NCBI GenBank assembly: GCA_041689775.1
Contig: JBDNFP010000195.1
Coordinates: 1-20,982 of the forward strand
Direction: 5' to 3'
Source: JBDNFP01 sp041689775
GTDB taxonomy: Bacteria > Bacteroidota > Bacteroidia > Cytophagales > Spirosomataceae
DNA length: 20,982 nucleotides
Shown here: positions 1 to 6,738 of the stretch, in pieces
How the letters are laid out: every line of letters begins with the position of its first letter
How positions within the stretch are numbered: the first letter of the stretch is position 1
The notes under the pieces: generated by a model
What the model was told of the DNA's origin: nothing
The model's input: the letters and a program-made list of their open reading frames with translations, nothing else
Database searches by the model: none
Made by a program: the position numbers and the translations under genes

Positions 1-490
1 ATCTGCCACCTGCTCACATAAACCACCTTGGCTTGCTTTCAGGCCAATCAGATAGTCTGCCCGCTGGCCTATAATGCCTTCGGCGATCGATCTCTGGCAC
101 CCGATGGCGTCAATACTGACGATCTTAACCGAGGCTGGCCGTAGGCAAGCCTCCACCGTTCCCCGGAGTTGCTTACCGTCCACAACGAGTTGCTTTTGAG
201 CTAAGCCACTATATCTTTACCCAATTAGTCAACAAGGTTTCTAATTGAGTGGGGTCAAGGCGGCGAAAGACTCGATTTAACGTGTCATGAGAAGGAATGC
301 CACAGGGAAGTTCCAAAAACTCCCGCAGTACTTCCTCTTTATCACATGCGTAACCATACACCTCTTCAAATCCCTCATAATCTGATAGGTAGCCACACAA
401 GACAATCATTAGGATGTCACTCAACAAGTGAAAGCATTTGCCATCTTGCCGGGGATCATCGATCTCAAAAAATATTTCGGATACGTCCAT
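1..490 (-). pseudogene. ISAs1-family transposase, frameshifted and internally deleted, incomplete at the edge
   Basis: The first 93 codons (490 to 209) give the N-terminal ISAs1/H-repeat-associated domain, with the typical LSDILMIVLCGYLSDYEGFEEV and GIPSHDTLNRVFRRLDP motifs. That frame stops at 209. Reading resumes in another minus frame at about 213 with SGLAQKQLVVDGKQLRGT and continues with KIVSIDAIGCQRSIAEGII to position 1. Two lesions are visible: a single-base frameshift near 209-214, and a missing stretch between DGKQLRGT and IVSIDA, where family members usually have several dozen residues leading to the DDE core. The first catalytic Asp (in VDGK) and the second (in SIDAIG) remain. The rest lies beyond the window. 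It is most likely inactive. Confidence 0.8.
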
Positions 491-532
491 CCCACACAGA
501 TCGCTAACTAACTGTTTTATGCAATCACCCTG
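1..532 (-). mobile_element. Remnant of an ISAs1-family insertion sequence (left part outside window)
   Basis: The element is recognised by its transposase, which reads on the minus strand into the window edge. Its probable outer end is at 532, where the minus strand starts CAGGGTGATTGCATAAAAC about 43 bases before the transposase ATG. A CAGGG start is plausible for this family, but the other end is outside the window, so neither the inverted repeat pair nor a target duplication can be confirmed. The transposase is damaged, so the element is probably not autonomous. It sits just upstream of a hairpin and an operon that is itself decaying. Confidence 0.5.
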
Positions 533-576
533 CAGTAAAAGTACACTTCATCAACAAGTAGAGAATAGTTTTTTTC

Positions 577-609
577 AATCGGGAATAGAATGTATTTCTA
601 TTCCCGATT
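577..609 (+). terminator. Perfect 14-bp inverted repeat, terminator-like on the + strand
   Basis: Arms 577-590 (AATCGGGAATAGAA) and 596-609 are exact reverse complements around a 5-base loop (TGTAT). The right arm runs straight into TTTTGTTTTTG, so on the + strand it looks like an intrinsic terminator. No + strand gene now ends just upstream, because the IS remnant ends at 532. It may be the terminator of a gene displaced by the IS. A repressor operator for the operon starting at 702 is the alternative. Confidence 0.5.
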
Positions 610-635
610 TTGTTTTTGCCACGGCTTTGGTGAGT

Positions 636-679
636 ATAACAAATATCACTTTTTGTCACTATCCTATTACTGATATTTG
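636..679 (+). promoter_or_regulatory. Weak candidate Crp/Fnr-like site plus -7 element for the 702 operon
   Basis: Bases 672-679 read GATATTTG, one base off the Bacteroidota TAnnTTTG element. The 14-mer centred 29.5 bp upstream (636-649, ATAACAAATATCAC) keeps 9 of 14 positions of the GTGACACTTGTCAC palindrome found before the porin genes. The spacing is identical to the three better sites in this window, and that is the main argument for it. As a palindrome it is poor (3 of 6 pairs). Confidence 0.3.
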
Positions 680-701
680 TACTTAATCATACAGACAAAC
701 C

Positions 702-959
702 ATGCAAACAGATAACTTAAAACTCCTACTTAAAGATTGGGACTTCATGCGAATCCTGAAACTGGGGCTAGCGGCTTGGCTAGGTTATTAAGCCTATCTC
801 GATCATCAGCCTATCATGGGTGTGCTCGCATTTGTCGTCGGTATTCAGGCCGTATTGAATATTGGTTGTGGGAGTTCGGGCGGATGTTCTGTACCACGTT
901 CCAATAGCACCAAGGCAACGGACCTGGCGAAAGAAGTGACTTATGAAGAAATTAATTAA
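702..959 (+). pseudogene. Small DUF2892-like membrane protein interrupted by an in-frame TAA
   Basis: From ATG 702 the frame reads 29 codons ending AAWLGY, meets TAA at 789-791, then continues in the same frame with AYLDHQPIMGVLAFVVGIQA and a cysteine-containing GCGSSGGC segment to TAA at 957-959. Without the internal stop it would be an 85-residue protein with two hydrophobic segments and a short charged tail. It resembles small DUF2892/YgaP-type membrane proteins that accompany rhodanese and thioredoxin genes. The reading frame is well preserved on both sides of the stop, so the lesion is either recent or a sequencing error. The last 17 bases overlap the next gene. Family assignment is from pattern memory; the interrupted frame is seen directly. 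Confidence 0.65.
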
Positions 960-1152
960 GCATACCTTGCAAATCACCGGAATAATCGTGGGTGGCTTGG
1001 CCGGCTATTGGTACTGGAAAGAAATAGGGGGTTTGTCGGGTACCTGTCCAATAAAGTCGCATTGGCAAACTTCTGTTCCTTATGATACGTTGGTAGGATA
1101 TATATTATTTGATTTTTTCAAACAACTAGCTTATCACTATGCAGACAAGTAA
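943..1152 (+). CDS. DUF6132-family small membrane protein
   Basis: This 69-residue protein has one clear transmembrane segment (about residues 9-26, ITGIIVGGLAGYWYW), a conserved SGTCPI turn and a second hydrophobic stretch near 46-60. That is the layout of DUF6132 proteins, which in Bacteroidota commonly sit with rhodanese and thioredoxin genes. The function of the family is unknown. The conserved cysteine in GTCPI invites a link to thiol or sulfur chemistry, but that is inference. It starts 17 bases before the preceding frame ends and overlaps the thioredoxin gene by 14 bases, so the three were one translationally coupled operon. Unlike its neighbours on either side of thioredoxin, it is intact. 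Confidence 0.75.
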   Translation: MKKLIKHTLQITGIIVGGLAGYWYWKEIGGLSGTCPIKSHWQTSVPYDTLVGYILFDFFKQLAYHYADK

Positions 1153-1459
1153 TAAAAAAGAAACCTTTAAAGATATCATCAACGGCCCCACTCCTGTCTT
1201 AGTCGACTTTTTTGCCGAGTGGTGTGGCCCGTGTAAAATGATGGCCCCCGCCCTCAAAGACTTCGCCAGCGAAATGGGTGATAGAGTCCGGGTATTGAAA
1301 ATTGACGTGGATAAAAATCCCGCCGTAGCTCAGGAGTATAAAATACAGGGGGTGCCTACGCTTATCATGTTTCAGAACGGCGAAGCTAAGTGGAGACAAT
1401 CGGGCGTGGTGCAAAAGAAGCAGTTGGAGCACGTGCTTAACCAAGTGACCAACTCATGA
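1139..1459 (+). CDS. trxA: Thioredoxin
   Basis: This is a 106-residue cytoplasmic thioredoxin, full length for the family. The active site WCGPC lies at about residues 28-32 within LVDFFAEWCGPCKMMAPAL. The cis-proline loop is GVPTLIMF (about 70-77), with the usual DVDKNP segment between. It has no signal peptide, so it acts as a cytosolic dithiol reductant. It overlaps the DUF6132 gene upstream by 14 bases and the methyltransferase pseudogene downstream by 4 bases (ATGA). With the secreted rhodanese and the TsdA-like cytochrome nearby, it plausibly reduces persulfide or thiosulfonate intermediates. That role is inferred from context only; a general disulfide reductase is equally possible. Confidence 0.93.
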   Translation: MQTSNKKETFKDIINGPTPVLVDFFAEWCGPCKMMAPALKDFASEMGDRVRVLKIDVDKNPAVAQEYKIQGVPTLIMFQNGEAKWRQSGVVQKKQLEHVLNQVTNS

Positions 1460-2036
1460 AAGATTTTTAGGAACAGCAATACCGTGAGCCTGTTTATGCC
1501 TATGGTATCAACCCCAATATTTTTTTTCAGGAAACACTAGCGCAACTTACCCCCGGCCGAGGGCGAAGGCCGTAATGCGGTCTACGCTGCCACCAAAGTA
1601 TGGGACGTCACTGCATTCGATTTTAGCGACGAGGCAAAACAGAAAGCCTTAGAACTTACCAGGCAAAATCAGGTATCCATCACCTATGATACCTTAGATA
1701 TCCGTAACTTTTCTGCCCCAGGACGGTACTTACGATCTGATCGGGCTGTTCTTTTCCCATATTCCTTCGGCGCTGCGTCCCGCTTTTCATCAGGCACTTG
1801 TCAAAAGTTTGCGTCCAACGGGGCATATTATTCTAGAAGCTTTTCATAAGGACCAAATTCAGTATTCCTCCGGTGGTCCCAAAGGCCCAACCATGCTTTT
1901 CTCCCTGGAAGAGTTACGAAGTGAATTTACCGGATTAACCTTTCAGACCCTGGAAGAAAAAATAGTAGAACTCGACGAAGGCCCCTACCATGAGGGCATG
2001 GCACATGTGGTGCGGATGATTGCCATTAAAGAATAG
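1456..2036 (+). pseudogene. SAM-dependent methyltransferase (TehB-like), multiply disrupted
   Basis: The frame opens at ATG 1456, overlapping the thioredoxin stop, and reads MKDF then TAG at codon 5, where the alignment expects Trp. It continues EQQYREPVYAYGINPNIFFQ, is broken near 1555-1575 (GEGRNAVYAATKVWDVTAFD resumes in a new frame with a few expected residues missing), and shifts again near 1722, where one extra G in CCAGGACGG moves the frame. The last part reads DGTYDLIGLFFSHIPS and then a C-terminal segment to TAG at 2034-2036. The motif I region (normally an E-x-G-x-G-x-N type loop, seen here as GEGRNAVYAA) and VTAFDFS identify a class I methyltransferase of the kind often labelled tellurite-resistance TehB. 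With three lesions it cannot encode the protein as written. Confidence 0.8.
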
Positions 2037-2102
2037 TCGACGGTTAATACCTTACGATTTCGTGCTAAGTATAAATAGGAATCTACCCCGCTTATACCTT
2101 GT

Positions 2103-2146
2103 GTAACATTCGTCACTTATCTCTTTCTCCTGAAACCTTACTTTTG
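2103..2146 (+). promoter_or_regulatory. Crp/Fnr-like operator and -7 element for the rhodanese run
   Basis: Bases 2103-2116 read GTAACATTCGTCAC, 11 of 14 positions shared with the palindrome GTGACACTTGTCAC before both porin copies. Bases 2139-2146 read TACTTTTG, an exact TAnnTTTG element. The operator centre (2109.5) lies 29.5 bp upstream of that element, the same spacing as at the two porin promoters. This puts it near -41 from the expected start, the class II activator position for Crp/Fnr proteins. No TTTG-type -33 element is visible, which suits an activator-dependent promoter. Confidence 0.6.
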
Positions 2147-2153
2147 AAAAACC

Positions 2154-2567
2154 ATGCAACCAACTATGTCAACCCTACGAGTACTCAGCCTTTACGCTAT
2201 CCTTTTTATTGGTCTGGTACAATGCACCAGCGCCCAGAATCAGAAAGTGGAAGATCTGTCGATTCAGGAATTTAAAGCGTTGGTCGATAAAACACCGACC
2301 AAAATAGTACTGGATGTACGTACCGATGGCGAAGTTGCCCAAGGTATTATTCCGGGTGCCATTCAGGCCGATTTTTTGGGAGATGCCTTCCAACAAAAAG
2401 TAGCAACCCTAGATAAAAACAAGCCAGTGTTTGTGTATTGTGCCGTAGGCGGCCGTAGCAGTAAAGCCGCCAAGCAGCTGTATGACATGGGTTTTATGAA
2501 AGTATATAATGCAATGGGAGGAATGAACGCCTGGAAGGCGGCTAATTATCCCATCGTAAAAAAGTAA
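2154..2567 (+). CDS. Exported rhodanese-domain sulfurtransferase
   Basis: The protein has 137 residues as read from ATG 2154. ATG 2166 (MSTLRVLSL) is an alternative and gives a more standard signal peptide. The hydrophobic signal (about 7-22) is followed by VQCTSAQNQ, so cleavage after Ala is likely; the Cys is not in a good lipobox. A single rhodanese domain fills the rest: DVRTDGEVAQGIIPGA, then the active-site loop CAVGGRS with catalytic Cys96, then VYNAMGGMNAWK. Rhodaneses move sulfane sulfur from donors such as thiosulfate to thiol acceptors through a Cys persulfide. It is the first gene after the operator-promoter at 2103-2146. The TsdA-like cytochrome downstream supports a periplasmic thiosulfate or sulfane-sulfur role (inference). 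Confidence 0.9.
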   Translation: MQPTMSTLRVLSLYAILFIGLVQCTSAQNQKVEDLSIQEFKALVDKTPTKIVLDVRTDGEVAQGIIPGAIQADFLGDAFQQKVATLDKNKPVFVYCAVGGRSSKAAKQLYDMGFMKVYNAMGGMNAWKAANYPIVKK

Positions 2568-2579
2568 TAAAACACGGGG

Positions 2580-3485
2580 ATGCTCCCCACTAACTATTTT
2601 ATGGGTAAGTATATTCAGGCATTTGTTAATGGCTATGCCGGTTATTTTAATTATTTATGGGACGAACTCCTCCACCCCAGCTGGCATAACTACTTTTATT
2701 GGTTAGTCGGCTTATCGCTAGCGGTGTGGTCATTAGAGCTTCTGTTTCCCTGGCGTAAAGCGCAACGGGCCATTCGGAAAGACTTCTGGCTGGATGCCTT
2801 TTATCTGTTCTTTAACTTTTTCCTATTTTCGCTCATCGCGTACAACGCCATATCCAACGTAGCGGTGATTGCCTTTAACGACTTTTTGGGGTTGTTCGGG
2901 ATTAGGAATCTAGTTGCCATTCAGGTTGGGCAGTTACCGGTATGGGGGCAACTACTAATTCTCTTGGTAGTGCGTGACTTTATCCAGTGGAATGTTCACC
3001 GCCTGCTTCATCGGGTACCTTGGTTATGGGAATTCCACAAAGTACACCACAGCGTTGAAGAAATGGGATTTGCCGCCCACCTGCGGTACCACTGGATGGA
3101 AACCATTATTTACCGTACTTTTGAATATATACCTTTGGCCATGATCGGTTTTGGTATTCAGGATTTTTTCTTGGTACACATCTTTACGTTGGCCATTGGG
3201 CACCTCAACCATGCCAATATATACTTACCACTCGGCCCTTTCAAATACGTATTCAATAACCCGCAAATGCACCTGTGGCACCATGCCGAAAAGCTTCCCA
3301 AGGGGTCGTATGGCGTCAACTACGGCATAACATTTAGCTTCTGGGACTATCTCTTTGGTTATGCTTATATACCCAAAGAAGATGGCGAAATCAAGTTGGG
3401 TTTTTCTGATTTGGCTGCATTCCCCAAAACGTTCTGGTCTCAAATAACCTACCCCTGGACAAAGCATGAAAGAACTTCTGAATAA
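2580..3485 (+). CDS. Sterol desaturase / fatty acid hydroxylase family membrane protein
   Basis: This 301-residue polytopic protein has the full histidine cluster of the di-iron fatty acid hydroxylase superfamily: H140-x3-H144, H153-x2-HH157, H208-x2-H211 and H231-x2-HH235. Hydrophobic segments lie near 40-56, 70-100, 120-135 and 185-205. Family members hydroxylate or desaturate lipid tails using O2 at the cytoplasmic face; the substrate here cannot be told. The start is uncertain. ATG 2580 sits inside a small GGGGA/TCCCC hairpin (2576-2588), and ATG 2601 (MGKYIQAF) is an equally reasonable choice. It begins 12 bases after the rhodanese stop and overlaps the next gene by 20 bases, so it belongs to the same operon. 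Its presence in a sulfur-themed cluster is unexplained. Confidence 0.88.
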   Translation: MLPTNYFMGKYIQAFVNGYAGYFNYLWDELLHPSWHNYFYWLVGLSLAVWSLELLFPWRKAQRAIRKDFWLDAFYLFFNFFLFSLIAYNAISNVAVIAFNDFLGLFGIRNLVAIQVGQLPVWGQLLILLVVRDFIQWNVHRLLHRVPWLWEFHKVHHSVEEMGFAAHLRYHWMETIIYRTFEYIPLAMIGFGIQDFFLVHIFTLAIGHLNHANIYLPLGPFKYVFNNPQMHLWHHAEKLPKGSYGVNYGITFSFWDYLFGYAYIPKEDGEIKLGFSDLAAFPKTFWSQITYPWTKHERTSE

Positions 3486-3690
3486 CTGGAAAATATGGTT
3501 GGTCGTAAGTCTGACTCTCGGCTTGGCTCCCTTCGTACCCGAACCTCACCTCTTTGGCAAAGTACACTGGGTACTGGGTGGTGCAGAAGGCATGAAATCC
3601 ATGGACTGGTTTGATCTTGTACAACACGGAGTTCCGTGGCTACTTTTTCTCCGGGCGGCAATCCTTCAAGTCAAAAAGACAGTAATGTGA
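3466..3690 (+). CDS. Small two-segment membrane protein (family often labelled 'RND transporter')
   Basis: This is a 74-residue protein with an N-terminal hydrophobic segment (about 9-24, WLVVSLTLGLAPFV) carrying the motif LGLAPFVPEPHLFGK, and a second hydrophobic segment near 50-65. Short proteins with this LGLAPFxPEPHL motif occur widely and are frequently mislabelled RND transporter in databases. They are far too small to be transporters of that class, and no function is established that I know of. It overlaps the hydroxylase-family gene by 20 bases, which suggests translational coupling, and it ends 79 bases before the cytochrome gene. It may be an accessory subunit of a membrane complex, but nothing in the sequence proves that. 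Confidence 0.6.
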   Translation: MKELLNNWKIWLVVSLTLGLAPFVPEPHLFGKVHWVLGGAEGMKSMDWFDLVQHGVPWLLFLRAAILQVKKTVM

Positions 3691-3769
3691 CTTTTTTCTC
3701 TTAACTTTTCAATTCTATTACGATAGCATACCGTTTGTTTCATCCTCTAATACCTGTACCAAAGAAAGT

Positions 3770-4861
3770 ATGGCTAAGCAGAACTCATTCGATTTATCCA
3801 AATGGTTAAATGTATCCGTTTCTATCCTCAAAGGTGTAGTTGTCGGGGTGATCGCCATTGTACTTGTTATTACTTACTTCGTAATTACTGGGTTACCAAA
3901 GTTCGAGCCGGAGGAAATAATTACCGAAACAACTCCTGTCGTCATGCCCGACAGTAATTTTGTGGACCTCTGGACCGCCCCGTCTGATTGGCGGTTGGGC
4001 AGATTAGATAAAAAGGATCAGGAGTTAATCAAATACGGAAAAGAGCTGATTGCTCACACCGCCGACTACCTTGGCCCTAACGGAACCGTGATGTCGATTT
4101 CTAATGGGCTGAATTGCCAGAATTGTCACTTGCAAGGCGGTACCCAACCCTGGGGAAATAACTATTTTGCGGTCCGAGCTAACTATCCAAAACTAAGAGC
4201 CCGCTCCGGCATGGTGGAAGATCAGGTAAAACGCGTAAACGACTGCCTAGAACGTAGCCTGAACGGTCGGGGACTGGAACCTAACAGCCACGAAATGCGG
4301 GCCATGCTGGCTTACTTAAAATGGCTTGGCTCCGATGTGCCTTTCAAGCAAACCCCCAAAGGAACTGGTATATTCAAACTAAAAGGCCTGAATCGCCCCA
4401 CTGATCCTATCGCGGGAGATCTGGTATATCAGCAAAAGTGTAGTAGCTGCCACCAAGCCAATGGTGAAGGAATGATGGGCCCTAACGGAAGGTCATATAC
4501 GTATCCACCACTTTGGGGTAAGCACAGCTACAACAACGGCGCTGGACTCTACCGGATCTCTAATTTTGCCGGCTGGGTAAAACTCAACATGCCGTTTGGT
4601 ACTACTTACGAACATCCTCAGCTAACGGATGAAGAAGCCTGGGACGTAGCTGCTTACGTAAACTCGCGCCCCCGACCGGAAAAAGATACCAGTAAAGATT
4701 GGCCCGATATTACGGCTAAACCTTTTGATCACCCCTTCGGCCCCTACGCTGATCCCTTCACCGAGGAGCAGCACAAGTACGGACCTTACAAGCCCATTAA
4801 GGAGTGGAAAGAAAAAAATAAAACTCCTAAAACAGTAAAACCAAGTATCGCAAGACTCTGA
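3770..4861 (+). CDS. tsdA: Membrane-anchored diheme cytochrome c, thiosulfate dehydrogenase / tetrathionate reductase (TsdA-like)
   Basis: The protein has 363 residues: a short cytoplasmic N-terminus, one transmembrane anchor (about 21-41), then a periplasmic part with two heme c domains. Domain 1 has CQNCH (C116, C119, H120) and RVNDCLERSLNG with Cys159. In TsdA enzymes the equivalent Cys is the unusual distal ligand of the catalytic heme. Domain 2 has CSSCH (C224, C227, H228), PPLWG, and KLNMPFG with Met274 as the expected distal ligand. TsdA couples two thiosulfate molecules to tetrathionate, or runs in reverse. The residue before Met274 is Asn, not Lys. It follows the 74-residue gene after 79 bases without a clear promoter. 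A C-terminal extension of about 60 residues, rich in Pro and Lys, is extra. It is TsdA-type by motif; reaction direction is unknown. Confidence 0.82.
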   Translation: MAKQNSFDLSKWLNVSVSILKGVVVGVIAIVLVITYFVITGLPKFEPEEIITETTPVVMPDSNFVDLWTAPSDWRLGRLDKKDQELIKYGKELIAHTADYLGPNGTVMSISNGLNCQNCHLQGGTQPWGNNYFAVRANYPKLRARSGMVEDQVKRVNDCLERSLNGRGLEPNSHEMRAMLAYLKWLGSDVPFKQTPKGTGIFKLKGLNRPTDPIAGDLVYQQKCSSCHQANGEGMMGPNGRSYTYPPLWGKHSYNNGAGLYRISNFAGWVKLNMPFGTTYEHPQLTDEEAWDVAAYVNSRPRPEKDTSKDWPDITAKPFDHPFGPYADPFTEEQHKYGPYKPIKEWKEKNKTPKTVKPSIARL

Positions 4862-4900
4862 GATCATAGTTAACTCTATCACTTACACCTTAGCGTAAGA

Positions 4901-5635
4901 ATGCCTCTTCGATTAGCTTTATTTCTACTGCTCGCTTCGTTTTTTCTGGGAGCTAACACTTCTTACGGACAAAGGCAGGCAACCCATCAAACCCTCTACT
5001 GGGCCAGATACCAAGATACCTACAACCTAAATTCCCGCCTTTCCTGGCTCAACGAAATTGAAACCCGTCGCTTTTTTCAAGATAACAAGCGGCAGCAATT
5101 CATGATGGTGAGTCGAGTAGCTTTTGAACCCAACAGCCGGTACAGCTTTACGGGGGCTTTGGCTTACTTCAACACCCTAAGTCAGGAGCCAAGTACATCA
5201 CTTGCCCACGCAATTCCTGAAATAAGGCCCTACCAGGACTTATCCATTAACCAGCAAGTAGTCAAAAATATTGAACTAAGTGGTAGGATACGGCTCGACG
5301 AACGGTTTATCAAAAACAACTTTTCGGGATATGGTAAAAGCACTTCTTTTGTTTTCAGGCATCGATATCGGGCACAGGTCACTTACACCATCGAACGATA
5401 TAATCTGAGCTTAAAGGCTGCGGATGAGTTATTTGTCAACACCGGAAACCATGACCTCTTTCACAAGCTGGAACAAAACAGAATATACTTCTTTGTGGAA
5501 AAGCGGCTTAGCCCCGCCGTCTCTATTGAAGCCGGGTATATTTCCAGCCACCAATCTACCCTAAAACCGAATACCTACGTCGACCGGGATATATTCAGGC
5601 TAACATTTATGCATACCTGGCAGCGTAAATCCTGA
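4901..5635 (+). CDS. DUF2490 outer-membrane beta-barrel protein
   Basis: This 244-residue protein has a clean signal peptide (about 1-23, ending TSYGQ) followed by alternating amphipathic strands rich in aromatic residues, for example LSWLNEIETRRFF, YSFTGALAYFN, FVFRHRYRAQVTYTI and IFRLTFMHTWQ at the C-terminus. The pattern and the length fit DUF2490, predicted outer-membrane barrels common in Bacteroidota. No enzymatic residues are recognised and its function is unknown. It starts 39 bases after the cytochrome stop and lies in the same orientation, so it is probably co-transcribed. A degraded copy of its last roughly 30 codons recurs at 9387-9484 as part of the duplicated unit. It may help small molecules cross the outer membrane (inference). 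Confidence 0.7.
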   Translation: MPLRLALFLLLASFFLGANTSYGQRQATHQTLYWARYQDTYNLNSRLSWLNEIETRRFFQDNKRQQFMMVSRVAFEPNSRYSFTGALAYFNTLSQEPSTSLAHAIPEIRPYQDLSINQQVVKNIELSGRIRLDERFIKNNFSGYGKSTSFVFRHRYRAQVTYTIERYNLSLKAADELFVNTGNHDLFHKLEQNRIYFFVEKRLSPAVSIEAGYISSHQSTLKPNTYVDRDIFRLTFMHTWQRKS

Positions 5636-6738
5636 AAAGGGTATTTAATTGAATCATTCCTGACTGTGACACTTGTCACGCTTTCGGGAATATTGATCAC
5701 GTATTTTTGTACTAAATCAATATTCCTGATTAGTATGAAAAGGGTCATTTTCCCACTTTGCTTTGGTTTAACTCTGTCGCTGTTTACAATTCTGGAAGGA
5801 GCCGGGCAGCCACTCTCCTATTCTACCAAGCCAGGAAACGATACGACTACCGTTAATAAAGGGCATTTCCGGGGAAACATTCGTACCTATTTTGCCACGA
5901 CTGATAATCAAAAGCAACTTAGTAACTACTATGCCCTTGGGATGGCCGCTAGTTTAGAATACGAAACTCCTCTCCTATTTAAATACTTCAAAGCCGGTAT
6001 CAGAGGTACCTTTATGGGTAATCTTGCTTCGTCAAACCTTGCTGTCCCTGATCCTTCCACGGGGCAGTCGAACCGCTACGAAGTTAGACTTTTCGATGTA
6101 ACAAACCCGGGGCAACGCACCGGCCTCAATCGACTAGAGAAGCTATATGTTACCGTACTATGGCCTAAAAAATCCGAATTAACCATTGGCCGGCAGTTAC
6201 CCAAAACACCCTTCATTAATCCACAAGACGGACGCCTAAGCCCTACTTTTATGGAGTCAGCTACCTGGGATATACGCCCACTACCTAAACTAAAAATACA
6301 TTCCGAATACATCTGGAAAGTTGCTCCCCGGTCAACCCTCCAATGGTATACTGTTGGCCAGAGTATTGGCCTGTATCCCTTAGGTGTAAGCCCCGAGGGC
6401 ATTCACTCTAAATATAAAGGGAATATAACATCCGGTGGCGTCGGAATCCTGGGGGTAGTGTATCTGCCCGGACAATTCAATCTGGAACTTTGGGATACTT
6501 ACGTAGATAATATCTTGAATACCAGTTATCTGAAAGCTGAATGGAAATCAAAAGCGATAGCCCACAAAAATTGGTTTACCGGCCTGCAAGTCATTCAACA
6601 AAAAACCGTTGGTAACGGCGGAAACGCTGACCTTACCGAAACCTACGCCCAACCGGGCGGACAATCCATGGTTTTTTCAGGCCGTGTCGGCAGGCAATCA
6701 CCTATCCTTGATGTTTTTCTGAATGCGACTCGTATAAC
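5562..6738 (+). repeat. Copy 1 of a ~1.17 kb diverged direct repeat (DUF2490 tail, promoter, porin)
   Basis: This stretch aligns collinearly with 9387-10558: the end of the DUF2490 gene, the operator and -7 element, and about 330 codons of porin. Similarity is broadly about 80-85% by eye, except for a tract at 6605-6704 that is identical to copy 2 base for base. Homology stops abruptly at about 6738, within the porin gene. Confidence 0.85.
5666..5709 (+). promoter_or_regulatory. Crp/Fnr-like palindrome and -7 element of porin copy 1
   Basis: GTGACACTTGTCAC at 5666-5679 is a perfect 6+2+6 palindrome. TATTTTTG at 5702-5709 is an exact TAnnTTTG element. The palindrome centre is 29.5 bp upstream of the element. 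The promoter lies inside the longest open frame of the porin gene, which shows that translation must start further down, at 5735. Two-fold symmetry of this type is usual for Crp/Fnr-family dimers; the actual regulator is not in the window. Confidence 0.65.

Noticed and set aside
1845..1858. CATAAGGACCAAAT in the methyltransferase pseudogene as another copy of the 25-bp palindrome
   Set aside because: Only the left half resembles the motif, one G is missing and no CCCTTATG arm follows.
2576..2588. GGGGA/TCCCC hairpin around ATG 2580 as a translational switch
   Set aside because: Only five pairs; it more likely argues for the alternative start at 2601 than for regulation.
3687..3700. GTGACTTTTTTCTC before the cytochrome gene as a fourth Crp/Fnr-like operator
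   Set aside because: 10 of 14 matches, but no TAnnTTTG at the 29.5-bp position and the right half-site is lost.
5666..5734. Longer N-terminal reading of porin copy 1 starting at a GTG (and likewise 9485-9553 in copy 2)
   Set aside because: The extension overlaps the palindrome and TAnnTTTG element, and the signal peptide begins at the later ATG in both copies.
6076..6402. 108-codon minus-strand frame in porin copy 1
   Set aside because: It is a shadow of the porin frame, and copy 2 does not present it as a conserved gene.
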